Source: Shinisaurus crocodilurus
Lineage: Eukaryota > Chordata > Lepidosauria > Squamata > Shinisauridae
Length of the DNA: 64,000 bases
Reading direction: 5' to 3'
Assembly (NCBI GenBank): GCA_021292165.1
Contig: JAHFWL010000220.1
Span: forward strand, 248,001-312,000
Shown here: positions 43,770 through 54,119 of the stretch, piece after piece
Position numbering within the stretch: position 1 is the first letter of the stretch
How the letters are laid out: the number at the start of each line of letters is the position of its first letter
Position numbers and translations under genes: made by a program
Notes under the pieces: generated by a model
What the model was told of the DNA's origin: nothing
The model's database searches: none
The model's input: the letters and a program-made list of their open reading frames with translations, nothing else

Positions 43770-44290
43770 TCCCTACATGCCATGGCCCCCGATGAAGATT
43801 AAGGTGATCTACATGGGGATTCCCTTGAAGAGTGTTTGGAAACTGCACGCTGCAGCCAGGATGCTTTCTGGTGTGGACTCTTCAGACCACGTGATGCTGG
43901 TTATAGAAATTGCACTGGCTTCTGGTTTATTTCCAGGCCCAATTCACGGTGCTGGCTCTTAGCTATCAAGCCCTAAACATCTTGGAGCCAGGATATCCTA
44001 GAGACCACCTCCTCCTATATGAACCTGCCTATAAGTTTTGATCGTATTCCGAGGGCCAGATTCATGTCCCACCACCAAAAGAGTCTCAGTTGGGAATGAG
44101 AGACAGGGCCTTTTCGGTGATGGCACTCTGGTTATGGAATTCTCCCCCAAATAAGTTAGATTCCCCCCTTAAGTTGCTATTTAAGGAAGGAAAACTTCAG
44201 TTGACACCATTTCATTGAGACTGCAACATGGGGGGGGGATTTAACGACCCCACCATGTAGATCAGTCCCAGTCCTGGATCAGCCCCCCCC
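43770..44290 (+). mobile_element. L2 LINE C-terminal/3' fragment
   Basis: Traces of the conserved L2 C-terminus: 'KLHAAARMLSG', a HWLP-region relic 'ALASGLFPGPIH', a block GGGCCTTTTCGGTGATGGC ('RAFSVMA') and WNSPPNKLDSPL. Frames are broken several times. Confidence 0.65.
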
Positions 44291-45299
44291 CCAGCCATTA
44301 TTCGGGGCAGGGGGAACTACTTTAACATGATGTCTGGTTTGGCCCTGCAAAGATGTTGTTTGGTTTTTTAAAAATTAAAACAGGTTCCAGTCTTGCTCAC
44401 ATGACTGTTTGGGAATTGCAGGGACAAGAATGGCAAAAGATGTTGCACGTTTAAAAAAGAACAAGCGTCAAATGGTGCTTAGAACAGGAACCAACTCAGA
44501 AATCAGGACATCTTTTCAATTTCTCCTGGTTTGTAAGCTCACAGGGAAATTCTAAAGGTGCTGTTGCCATAAATGCAATATAAATTAACACCTGTAGTAA
44601 AATAACTCTATAATGCAGACCACCAATGTTATATCTGCCACATATGCTTAGGAGCACAGTTAGCAATGTGTTGAAATATGTAAACATATTACAAGAAAGG
44701 ATGGAATATAAGGATGGTAGGATATACGTAACTGTCTTGCAATCATGTGTATCTCTCAAAGGAAGAAAGCAAAAGTTGGATCTAGTGAATAAGAAAAAGG
44801 ATCCTATTGCACTAGTTTTCAATTCAATATTGAAAAGCCCTTAGCTCTGTATTTAACTTGAGAACTCTGCAATAAAATGTAAGACCAAGGACTTGTCAAC
44901 ATCCCTGCTTGATGCCACCTGCAGGTGCTGTCTGGATCTAGTTGCAGTAACAACAATCCAAGTTTATTTTTTAAAATCATTTTCCTAATGCAACCTTTCA
45001 GACATTTGGGGTTTGGCTGCCTCTGCCTGCCTGTTCTGGGGTTCCCTGCCTCCTCTGCCTGCCTGGTCTCTTCTTAACCAGTTCCACAGTTTGAATTGTC
45101 TAAGACAAATGCCTCTGCCTGCCTGCTTTGGGGTTCCCTGCCTCCTCTGCCTGTCTGGTTATTTTGGGTTGTCTGCCTGGTCTGTTCTTGCCAAAATCAG
45201 TTGCAGAGTTTTGAGATAAAAAGGCACACTTGTGCCTAGAATTTATTTAAGCCACACATCTGAAGTAGCCTTATTTTGTTGGGGGAAAACCCCTATTGA

Positions 45300-45455
45300 T
45301 TTTAATAGGGACTCGTGGAGTCAGCTTTGGGAGTGACTCATGACTCGGGAGTCACCATTTTGGACCAAGGACTCGGACTCGGACTCGAGTCCAAAGACTC
45401 TGGACTTTGGTAGGATATACGTGACTCGAGACCAAGGACTCTTCAACATCCCTGG
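45300..45455 (+). repeat. Right-end fragment of GACTCG hAT-type element
   Basis: Matches the right end of 40417-41359 (GAGTCACCATTTTGGACC, GACCAAGGACTCTTCAACAT, CATCCCTG). A shorter right-end relic is at 44882-44906 (ACCAAGGACTTGTCAACATC). No left end is visible. Confidence 0.7.
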
Positions 45456-45464
45456 CTGCTACCA

Positions 45465-45603
45465 GTCAGTGTAGACCAGGGGGTGGGGGATTCTCCCAGC
45501 ATGGCCAAATGACAGGGATGATGGGAGTTGTAGTCCAGTGACTTCTGGTGTAGACAGTGCGCTTGATGGACCAATGGGCTGCCTTGGTATGTAGCTGTTC
45601 CAT
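45465..45603 (+). repeat. tRNA-SINE 3' end with embedded foldback sequence
   Basis: SINE body CTACCAGTCAGTGTAGACC, then a type-D-like segment (GGGATGATGGGAGTTGTAGT), then the SINE end CTTGATGGACCAATGGGCTG. Same arrangement as 27180-27395. Confidence 0.55.
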
Positions 45604-46584
45604 CTAGCACCGTGTTCTCCACCTTGACCTGGGGCATCTCTGCAAGATCTCAGGCAGAGCGGCGTTCCCCAGCCCCAGATTCTGGGCACTGAGCCCGGGG
45701 CCGTCTCCTTCCAAGCGTATTCCCTACCACCGAACTTAAAACCACCAAGCAAATACTTAGTCAAACACACCCACCTGTTCACCAGCCATCAGTATTAAAG
45801 ACATACAAGTGAAACCTGCAACAAGTCTTAGCATCCCGCCGAACAGGAGTTCTCCCGTTCAGGGGGTTCTAGCCAGCCGTTCTCTCTAAACAAAGCATTC
45901 CATACAGCCCTCATTGGGCTTTTCTTTTCTTTTATTGCCGAAGGTTTATTTATTTATATTTATATCCACCACCACCACCACCACCACCACAACCAGGGAG
46001 ATGGACAATCTATTCCTGTAGTGGGAGATTGTGCAACTTCCCAGCCTGGGAGATACGCAGAGTCCTCCACATCTGTCTTCAAAATGGAAGTGCAGGGAAT
46101 TCCTATCCCCTCTTATAGTATATCCAAGGTGGCTTCAGCCCCTGACAGAGGGGTCACCCCTCAGCCTGTACTTTCTTTCCCTCCTTACACATTTTTGAAC
46201 ATCGCCACAGATTTACCAACATATCAAACTTAGTTACGGGGCAACACTCATGCCCATGGGGCTTATACGGTATCTAAGCCTTGCTCTTGCACGTGTGATG
46301 GCCTCTGTCATACTGACTGGCATTTTGCTGATAGTCAGTGTTATATATATCGCACCATCAGTGTGCAGGGGGCTTTTAGAGTACAAGAGAACAGGTCCCT
46401 GTCCCGAGGAGCTTGCACTCTGAAGTTCAACAGAGAGGAAAGAGAGGAAGCAGAGGGTAAGAGAGGCAGCGGAAACAGGGAAGGAATATGCCAACCTTCC
46501 CCAACCTGGTGCAGTCTAGATGTGCTCGACTACAACATTGGCCGTGGTGGCTCAGGATGATGGGAATTGTAGGCCACTGTTCCC

Positions 46585-47943
46585 ATCAGTGCTGGATCCA
46601 TGATGTGGAGGTCCCTTGGTCAAGACACCTCCAATGGGCCTCTCCCCATAGTAAGTCTGCCTTCTCACCATTGGTGCCATTTGCTTACTTGGCAGAGAGT
46701 CGGCCACTGTTGTTTGGACCAGAGCGAGAGGCAGGTGAACAAGCAGGTTGCCAGGATGAAGAGGAGGGGCGACTCCAGGGGGGCTCTTGTCAGTGAGCTC
46801 CTGCTGGGGTGTGGGCCCTCAGCAGGTGTCGGACCATGCCTACCCCTTGATGCTGGCCCGAGTTTGCATCACCTGCTACCTAATCCCTTTTTAATGGGTA
46901 TGCCTGGGTTTGAACCTGGGACCTTCTGCATGCAAAGCTACAGTCCCTTATTCAGTATATGCACCTGCCCTTTGGTACTTCCTGTGCTCCCCCCCACCTT
47001 TCCCTGGGGATAGTTGAGCAAAAGTCTGATATCTGTTGTGCTTTCGATTGAGGCTCCATTTTTCTTCTCCGTCTACCAGATAACCATGGAAACGGGGCAG
47101 CTACATTGCCTTTCTGCTCCTCCTGACAGCTGGCCATTTTGGCACAGGCATGTTTCTCATGCATAACAGGATTAAGCGCTGGATTCTGCAGCTGATGGGA
47201 AAGGCAATTATAGCGCTGTGTTCCGGCTGCCCTGTCTTCCCCTCTTTCCAGATGGATAAGTATTTTCCTGCCGGCAGCTGCCCGTAGGCCAGGCTTTTGG
47301 CCACAGGCTGCTGGTTGCAGACCTGTAACTTAAAAGGTCAGTTGAGCGTTTAAATCACATTCCTGGTGCTCATAGGAGCCGAAACATTGTTAGGAACACG
47401 TGGCACCAACTGGAGCATAACGCCTTTTGCGTTTGATCTCCAGGCACTGCTTTTGGCATGTTTTAGGTAGGAGAGTTTTCTGGTCTTCTTGGGTGCGGTG
47501 TGTGAATATTCTGTTAGGCTCATTTAAACTCCTTGACAGTGCTGGAGGATTTTGCGTCGGAGCAGAGTGGAAGTTACCGGTAGGTAGAACTGCACAAAGT
47601 TCACAAACTTGAAAAAGAATGTTCAGGTGATTCTGTGCCATGTTAGTGCTCCCTTGTGACAAGTGTGGCTTGTTCAGATTGGGGATATATAAGAATTTTG
47701 TTTCGGTTCATTTTCCCCCTCAAATTTTCCCTGCTCACACATCCAAATGCAAATGCATTTTTTTTTTATAAAGCTCACATGTTCCTGAACTTGCATTTGC
47801 ATTAGAAAAATGCACAATTTTAAAAATGTGCACTATTCAAAATAATAATGATACACATTTGCACATCTTCACAATTTAGTGTATGGGAGAAAGTGTGCGT
47901 TTGGGTGCACACTTTTAAAAAATGTGCACCTTTCCTGTTCGAA
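46585..47943. other. Intron 2 DNA, little recognised
   Basis: Apart from the tRNA-SINE head fragment at 46895-46960 I see no element. Short frames without similarity. Confidence 0.5.
46895..46960 (-). repeat. tRNA-SINE head fragment
   Basis: On + GGGTTTGAACCTGGGACCTT and CTGCATGCAAAGC are the complement of the SINE box B and anticodon-arm region. Confidence 0.5.
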
Positions 47944-48118
47944 CAGGCCTGTGGCTCACGCTGGCTCAGCTTGTCTGAGCGTGGAAAGCTAAGCAGGGTC
48001 AGACCTGGTTGTTACTTGGATGGGAGACCCCACCTCTAGTTTCCTGCATTGAGCAGGGGGTTGGACTCGATAGCCTTGTAGGCTCCTTCCAACTCTATGA
48101 TCTATGAAATCTATGAAA
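47944..48118 (+). mobile_element. 5S rRNA-derived SINE with CR1-type tail
   Basis: Complete copy (head, GGATGGGAGACC, CR1-like GGACTCGATAGCCTTGTAGG, tail ATCTATGAA repeats), 5' of the RTE insertion. Confidence 0.88.
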
Positions 48119-48411
48119 CGAAAAAAGATGTTGCAATCGAACATGGGAGCAAGGCAATCAGAGCTTCAAGGTGTAGTTCAGGGAATCCCAGTGGTCTCAA
48201 ACATGGCTGGTTCTCCAATCCCTAGTTCAGCTTAACCCCAGGGAATGCTTGCAGTAATCAAATGTCTGTCTTTGCATCTGGATGCTGAGTAGAGTGCACG
48301 TTTGGACGACAAGACAACCCACCGTGGGTAAAACGCCCCTAGAACAGCCCATGGGTTCTCAGGGTGGCTTGACAAAATGTGAAGCCTCTGCTGGGGCAAT
48401 GCCATGTGGGG

Positions 48412-51332
48412 TCATCATCATCAGGCGATCACTCGTGACCGAGTAAGATTGTCTTCCGGGATAAAAGGAGGAAATTCTAAAGAAGATTGTGTAGACTCTA
48501 GCGATGGGTCCGTAAGTGACTGTGGAGGCCAATTCTAGATCCACACAGCTTCCCACAGTGAGGACACAGGTTACCAGATAGAAGATGGTCCTGTAAAGGA
48601 TTCATTTGACGTGCTTTTCGCTTAGCACGTTTCTCCCTTTCACCTTGCACTCGGGCTTCTTCAAAGTCCATGGAACCTTTGTGAAAGGCCAACCTCCATT
48701 TAGATCGTTCATGGGCCAGAGCTTCCCAGTTTTCGATGTTTATATTGCATTTTTTTAGATTAGCCTTATGAACATCTTTAAACCTCTTATATTGACCACC
48801 GATATTCCGCTTTCCATCCTTGAGTTGGGAGTAAAGTAACTGCTTTGGGAGACGGCAGTCAGGCATTCGAACAACATGACCGGTCCACTGAAGTTGGCGT
48901 TGAAGGATCATTTTTTCAATGCTAGTAGTCTTTGCTTCTTCCAGTACACTGACATTTGTTCGCCTATCTTCCCAAGTAATTTGCAGGATTTTCCGGAGGC
49001 ATCGTTGATGAAACCTTTCAAAGAGGTGGAAGTGACGTTTATAGATAGTCCATGTTTCGCAGGCATACAATAAAGTTGGTAATACAATGGCTTCATAAAC
49101 CAGTGTTTTGGTCTTCTTACAAATATCCCGATCCTCGAACACTCTATGTTTCATTCGAGAAAATGCGGCACTTGCGGAGCTCAGACGATGCTGGATTTCA
49201 CTGTCGATGTTAGCTGTAACAGAAAGATAGCTGCCAAGATAGAGAAAATGATCGACATTTTCCAGTATTGTCCCGCCAAGCTGGATAGATGGCATCACCA
49301 AAGGATTGGCTTGCACTTGCTGATGAAGCACTTTGGTTTTTTTGATGTTAAGTGAGAGACCAAGTTTTTCGTATGCTTCTGCAAAAGCATTTAGGATAGT
49401 TTGGAGATCATCCTCTGAATGTGCAGAGACCACATTATCATCAGCATACTGAAGTTCCACAACGGAGGTTGTAATTACCTTACTTTTTGCTTTCAGCCTG
49501 CTGAGATTAAAAAGCTTTCCATCTGTTCGATATATAATTCCCACACCGGTGGGAAGTTTCCCCTTGACAAGATGTAAAACCATGGCGATGAAAATGGCAA
49601 ATAATGTTGGGGCGATAACACATCCCTGTTTAACACCTGATCCCACTTTAAATGGAGCACCATGAGAGCCGTTGTTGTCCAAAACTGTTGCCGTCATGTT
49701 GTCATGGAGAAGTCGCAAGATATTCACAAATTTATTGGGGCATCCAATTTTCATAAGGATAGTCCAGAGAGCTGTACGATCTACAGTATCAAAGGCCTTA
49801 GCCAAATCAATAAATGCCATATAAAGGGGTTGATTTTGCTCCCGGCATTTTTCTTGGAGCTGACGTGCAGTAAAAATCATGTCTACTGTCCCTCTAGAGG
49901 GGCGGAAACCATATTGAGTTTCAGGGAGGATCTCTTCTGAAATAGATAGAAGACGGTTTGCGAGAATCCTAGCAAATATTTTACCTGCGGTTGCTAAGAG
50001 AGAAATGCCCCGATAGTTTCCACAGTCTGTTCTATCACCCTTCTTAAAGAGGGTGATAATTATGGCATCCCTGAAGTCTTCTGGGATCTCTTCTCTTATC
50101 CAGATTTTTTCGATGAGTTTATGAAGATGTTGTACAAGTTCGGGGCCCCCTTCTTTAAAGATTTCAGCAGGAATCCCATCTGGTCCACTAGCTTTGTTGT
50201 TCTTCATTTGATTAATGGCTTTTTTTACTTCATCCAAAGTGGGGAGTATTGCAAGTTCCTCTTTAATTTGTTTTTGCGGGATTTGCGAAAAAATCTCATT
50301 ATCCACCTTAGATTTACGATTTAGAAGGTCATAATAATGCTCTTTCCAACGCAGTGCAATAGACTCTTTGTCTTTTAAGAGTTTGGTGCCATCTTTTGAT
50401 TGTAAAGGGTTTGTACCATAGGTTTTTGGTCCATAAATGGCCCTTGTGGCCTTAAAAAAGCCCCGTGCATCATGAGATTCTGCAAGTTGTTGAATTTCTT
50501 CAGCTTTCTTTTTCCACCAAGCGTTCTTAAGTTCTCTTGTTCTTCTTTGGACCTCAGCCTTTGCGCTAGCGTAGGTTTTTTTCTTGGCAGCGCAGTTAAT
50601 ATCATTTTGCCATATTTGGAAGGCTTTCCTTTTTTGGTCAATTATATATTTAATCTCATTGTCATTTTCATCAAACCAATCCTGATGTTTCTTAGTTTCA
50701 TATCCAATAGTTTGTTCACAAGCTGCAGTAATGGAGGTTTTCAGCTTAGACCAATGGTCCTCAATGTTGTCAGGAGGTTCCGTAGGTAGATGTTCCTTAA
50801 GAAGTGATTGAAGACGAGTTTGCTTAATAGGATCTTGAAGGACTTGGATGTTCATTTTACGCCTTGGTTTCCTTCCTTGAAGCCTACGTTGGGGAGCAAT
50901 GTTGATAACCATTGTGGAACGGATTAGTCGGTGGTCTGTCCAGCAGTCGTCGGCACTCACCATGGCCCTAGTAAGAAGTACATCGCGGCGATCTCTAACA
51001 CGGACAATTACATAATCCAGAAGATGCCAGTGCTTTGACCGTGGGTGCTGCCATGATGTTTTAAACTTATTCTTTTGTCGAAAGAGCGTGTTTGTGATAG
51101 TGAGATTATGCTCTGCACATATAGACAAAAGTAAGAGTCCGTTCGGGTTGCTATTACCAACTCCGTCTTTTCCAATAGTTTCTGGCCATAAATCAAAGTC
51201 ACGCCCGACTCTTGCGTTAAAATCGCCCAGGAGGATAATTTTATCCTCCTTAGGTATCTCTGACAGGAGAGTGTCCAACTGGCTATAAAAACTTTCCTTG
51301 ATGTCATCATCATCTGCTGCTGCCAAAGTGCT
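48412..51332 (-). mobile_element. RTE-type non-LTR retrotransposon, 5'-truncated
   Basis: A LINE of endonuclease plus reverse transcriptase architecture lies antisense in CLIP2 intron 2. On the minus strand the 3' end is a short untranslated region of about 86 nt ending in a GAT/TGA trinucleotide tail (CATCATCATC at 48414-48423 on +), as in RTE-like elements without poly(A). The 5' end is cut inside the endonuclease domain near 51330. Two 3' fragments of the same family are at 12663-13406 and 15300-15768. The exact clade (RTE, RTEX or relative) is not resolved by eye. Confidence 0.85.
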
Positions 51333-51392
51333 TGGGAAAGTGCAAAAGTGTATCCCCCACTTTTTCTCAGGAAAAGGAGTTTTGACAGCCAT
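48498..51392 (-). CDS. LINE ORF: APE endonuclease (partial) and reverse transcriptase
   Basis: A 964-codon frame with no stop or frameshift ends with TAG at 48498-48500. Rough residues: endonuclease C-terminal half with LLGDFNARVG (about 53-62) and TDHRLIRS (about 150-157); RT fingers and palm with GNYRGISLL, FIDLAKAFDTVD (about 530), GVKQGC (about 585) and the catalytic YADD (about 647); a thumb/connector region; and a C-terminal Cys/His motif CPHCGKLC...HSHLRTHR (about 943-964). The N-terminal half of the endonuclease is missing. The first roughly 20 codons, including the ATG at 51392, come from the flanking palindromic DNA, so this start is accidental. The polypeptide would lack an intact endonuclease and is probably not autonomously mobile, but the clean frame suggests a young insertion. 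Confidence 0.88.
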   Translation of the reverse strand: MAVKTPFPEKKWGIHFCTFPSTLAAADDDDIKESFYSQLDTLLSEIPKEDKIILLGDFNARVGRDFDLWPETIGKDGVGNSNPNGLLLLSICAEHNLTITNTLFRQKNKFKTSWQHPRSKHWHLLDYVIVRVRDRRDVLLTRAMVSADDCWTDHRLIRSTMVINIAPQRRLQGRKPRRKMNIQVLQDPIKQTRLQSLLKEHLPTEPPDNIEDHWSKLKTSITAACEQTIGYETKKHQDWFDENDNEIKYIIDQKRKAFQIWQNDINCAAKKKTYASAKAEVQRRTRELKNAWWKKKAEEIQQLAESHDARGFFKATRAIYGPKTYGTNPLQSKDGTKLLKDKESIALRWKEHYYDLLNRKSKVDNEIFSQIPQKQIKEELAILPTLDEVKKAINQMKNNKASGPDGIPAEIFKEGGPELVQHLHKLIEKIWIREEIPEDFRDAIIITLFKKGDRTDCGNYRGISLLATAGKIFARILANRLLSISEEILPETQYGFRPSRGTVDMIFTARQLQEKCREQNQPLYMAFIDLAKAFDTVDRTALWTILMKIGCPNKFVNILRLLHDNMTATVLDNNGSHGAPFKVGSGVKQGCVIAPTLFAIFIAMVLHLVKGKLPTGVGIIYRTDGKLFNLSRLKAKSKVITTSVVELQYADDNVVSAHSEDDLQTILNAFAEAYEKLGLSLNIKKTKVLHQQVQANPLVMPSIQLGGTILENVDHFLYLGSYLSVTANIDSEIQHRLSSASAAFSRMKHRVFEDRDICKKTKTLVYEAIVLPTLLYACETWTIYKRHFHLFERFHQRCLRKILQITWEDRRTNVSVLEEAKTTSIEKMILQRQLQWTGHVVRMPDCRLPKQLLYSQLKDGKRNIGGQYKRFKDVHKANLKKCNINIENWEALAHERSKWRLAFHKGSMDFEEARVQGEREKRAKRKARQMNPLQDHLLSGNLCPHCGKLCGSRIGLHSHLRTHR

Positions 51393-51535
51393 ATGTCCCA
51401 GTCCAACCCCCCCCCCATTGCCCTGTCAAAAGCCCCTTTTAAAGGGGACCCAGAATTTTGACAGCTAACTGTCACAGCTGTCAAAACTCCTTTTCCCCAG
51501 AAAAAGGGGGTGGGAAGCACTTTTGCACTTTACTG
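51337..51535. repeat. Palindromic repeat beside the RTE LINE
   Basis: GAAAGTGCAAAAGTG ... AGGAAAAGGAGTTTTGACAG (51337-51391) is inverted at CTGTCAAAACTCCTTTTCCC ... CACTTTTGCACTTT (51478-51532). It supplies the first codons of the LINE frame. A second imperfect inverted segment follows to about 51735. Class unknown. Confidence 0.75.
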
Positions 51536-52309
51536 AGCACCTACAGTCTCTGGGGGAAAGTGCAAAATGTGCCTCACCTTGAGGACTGTCAAGGTGGGAA
51601 AAAAGTGGAGGATCTTTGCGCATAGGGTGTGTAAATCCCACCACCCCCTTTTTGCAAGCAAAGATCACCCGCACCTTTGCTTTCTCTTGACAGTTTGCCT
51701 TTCGACAGCTGTCGGGAGAAAGCAAAGGGGAAAAGAATCTATTTGGAGCCTCTTTGGGGCAATGTCCAGGGTTGGTACCTGCAGCACTTTGACAGCAGGT
51801 CCCTCACAGGACATTGCCCCACACGCACAACTGTGAATATCTGCAGTTGTGCAATTATGGCTAAACCCCCCCCCCCCAGTAACAATACATACCTATTTGT
51901 GCACATTTTGTGTGCAAAAAAGATAATAAAAAAAGATCTGCCAGACCCTCCAAGGTGCCACTCGGGCACTTTGAAGGAGCTGTCAGTGGCTGCCAAAATG
52001 GGGATTGCAAAAGCCGGCTGTTAAGACGGCTTTCATGTTCTCTGGAGGAAAAAAGTTTGCTGTGCAAAAAAGCTGCAGGGAGCCAAAAAGGCTCTCGATC
52101 GCAGCGGGGAGAAAGAGACAACTCCTGGGATGCCACCTTGAGGACCGAGGAGGAAGAATGCGGAGGGAGCGAGTGAACAACCCATGGTGAGCCCAGTGGT
52201 CTGTTGGGCGCATCATGGGTTGTCCACAGAACAACCAGCCCACTGTGGTTATTACCAGGGTGGGTTGTCATGATGCGAGAGCCTGCCCATTTGCTGATGA
52301 TAAAACAGG

Positions 52310-52435
52310 GAGACTAGCAATAACTTCTAAGTGTCGGGGCCCCGATCCTGCAATTGTACATTGCTCAGAGTGGCCGGATGTCTGGCCAGATGGGCGATTC
52401 ATAAATATAATAAATAAATAAATAAATAAATAAAG
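52310..52435 (+). mobile_element. LINE 3' tail (L2-like) with AAAT repeat
   Basis: Ends CAGATGGGCGATTCATAAAT followed by ATAATAAATAAATAAATAAA. The reverse complement of the same end opens the repeat at 55640. Confidence 0.6.
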
Positions 52436-53005
52436 CATGCTAGCACTCATGCTAGCACTGGAAACTCCAAATCAGTGAGGTCTTTTTATTACACCAAGAC
52501 TTGAAAGTGAGTTGAGATACATGGCATACATATAGCTCACAGTGTGTGTGTGTGTGTGTGTGTGTACACATCTTTTGTCCGCCTGCTGTCTTGAATCAGA
52601 CAAGCTTTGCAGATTCCTGTTTGACCAGAGTGGAAAATGGAGGCAGTGGTGCAGTTCAGTAATTTTAGACTCTGGACTTCCTGGTCTTGTGCGCCCCCTT
52701 CTTTAGGTGGTAATGTGCACTATGGCACGTACATCAACATGTGGTAAGTGTTCCCTGCTGCATTTGGGGGACCTCTGGCTCATTCTGCCTCAAAGCTCTG
52801 CCCTCATGTCACCACCGAGTCGGGATGAGTGTGTGCAAAATTCAGGGATCCCTTTTTGCAGACCCCCTCCTACTCTTTGAAAGAAACAATTGCCTGTCTT
52901 CCCCGGCCTTTATGTAGAAATGATCCAGTCGTTTTAGATTTAGGATCTTCCCTGCTGAAGGCTCTGCTTTCACACAACCTTGTTTTCCCTTCGTTGATTT
53001 TACAG

Positions 53006-53550
53006 GGTCACCTCTGCACAAACAGGGTTCCACTTCTTCTGCAGCCAGCGCCGAGAAGCCACCGGGGTCAAAGGTTGCCGAGGTGGGCGATGACTTCCTG
53101 GGGGACTTTGTGGTGGGCGAACGCGTCTGGGTGAACGGAGTGAAGCCGGGCGTGATCCAGTATCTGGGAGAGACCCAATTTGCCCCAGGACAGTGGGCAG
53201 GGGTCGTTTTGGACGACCCAGTCGGGAAGAATGATGGTTCCGTGGGCGGGGTCCGCTACTTTGAGTGCCAGCCCCTGCAGGGCATCTTCACGCGGCCTTC
53301 CAAGTTGACCCGCCAGCCCACGGCGGAGGGCTCGGGGAGTGACGCCCATTCTGTGGAGTCCCTGACGGCCCAGAACTTGTCCCTCCACTCGGGGACCTCC
53401 ACCCCACCTCTCTCCACCCGCGTCATTCCTCTGCGGGAAAGCGTCCTCAACAGCACCATGAAGACCGGGAATGAATCCGGATCCAACCTCTCAGACAGCG
53501 GGTCAGTGAAGAAAGGGGACAAAGACTTCCGGCTCGGAGACCGTGTCCTC
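53006..53550 (+). CDS. CLIP2: CLIP2 coding exon 3 (residues 40-221, CAP-Gly 1)
   Basis: The acceptor is TTTTACAG (AG at 53004-53005), and the exon continues the frame of the exon ending at 37217. Residues 40-70 are a Ser/Pro/Ala linker. About 74-145 form the first CAP-Gly domain, with GERVWVNG (77-84), GETQFAPGQWAG (94-105) and the hallmark GKNDG (113-117), which binds the C-terminal EEY/F tails of tubulin and EB proteins. A Ser/Thr-rich linker with SGSDAHSVESLTAQNLSLHS and SGSNLSDSGS follows, matching CLIP2 rather than CLIP1. The last residues, RLGDRVL, open the second CAP-Gly domain, which must continue in the next exon outside the window. The donor is GTGAGT at 53551 in phase 0. In the raw frame, reading on into the intron meets a stop after about 22 codons. 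All key domain residues are intact. Confidence 0.96.
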
Positions 53551-53621
53551 GTGAGTCATTTCTCTCTCTTCACTAGCTTTTATCGAATGAACAATGCTAT
53601 TGGAGGTCATCAGTGCTGAAT

Positions 53622-53772
53622 GTTTAGAACAGTGTTCTCCAACCTTGGGTCCCCAGATGTTTTTGGCCTACAACTCCCAGCATGCCCCAGCCAGCATAGC
53701 TGGCTGGGGCATGCTGGGAGTTGTAGGCCAAAAACATCTGGGGACCCAAGGTTGGAGAACACTGGTTTAGAA
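53622..53772. mobile_element. Type-A palindromic hAT MITE
   Basis: Perfect palindrome: arms 53630-53695 and 53699-53764 (66 bp each) around a 3-nt centre. TIR starts CAGTGTTCTCCAACC. Flanked by the exact 8-bp duplication GTTTAGAA (53622-53629, 53765-53772), diagnostic of hAT-type transposition. It lies 79 bp downstream of the CLIP2 exon 3 donor. No coding capacity. Confidence 0.9.
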
Positions 53773-54119
53773 CAAGAGATGTTTGAAGATTTAGCTTGAG
53801 GTCAGTCTTGGTCTTGGAATTTCAGCAATGGTGATGGTTGAGAGGCCGGAAAAAGAAAGGGACAATGCCAAAAAGAAGCACCCCCCCAAAAAAAAACCCA
53901 AGTAAGGGGAAATTTGCTCTTTTAAAAATATTTATTATATTATCTGAAGATTGCCTGGCCTGTTTTGAGTATGATCTTCCTTGGGAGGCATATTTTGTGA
54001 CTTTTGAGTTGGCCTAATAAAGGTATTACTGTGATAGGAGTTTAAAAGTCAGTAACATATACTTAAAAATGGGTGTTGAAATGAGTGGGTGGGTGGGGTG
54101 GGGTGCTGAGACTAAAACA

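Larger units (their letters stand above)
37218..53005 (+). other. CLIP2: CLIP2 intron 2
   Basis: This 15.8-kb phase-1 intron has both ends fixed by the coding exons. It is filled with LINE, SINE and hAT-type insertions, including an RTE-type LINE with a near-complete antisense reading frame. Confidence 0.9.

Noticed and set aside
44440..44850. Candidate coding exon (frames of 72 and 108 codons on opposite strands)
   Set aside because: No splice-site pair, no similarity to the missing CLIP2 exons, AT-rich sequence.
48412..51332. Naming the LINE as BovB
   Set aside because: General RTE architecture fits, but the C-terminal Cys/His motif and GAT/TGA tail do not allow me to assign BovB; clade left open.
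52268..52450. Small frames near the TAAA repeats
   Set aside because: Low-complexity Ile/Phe-rich translation of a LINE tail.
37100..53550. CLIP1 instead of CLIP2
   Set aside because: The N-terminal KPSGLK-PGR-GKHSSP, the AEVGDDFLGDFVVGERVWVN stretch and the GSDAHSVESLTAQNLSLHS linker fit CLIP2; CLIP1 differs in these places.
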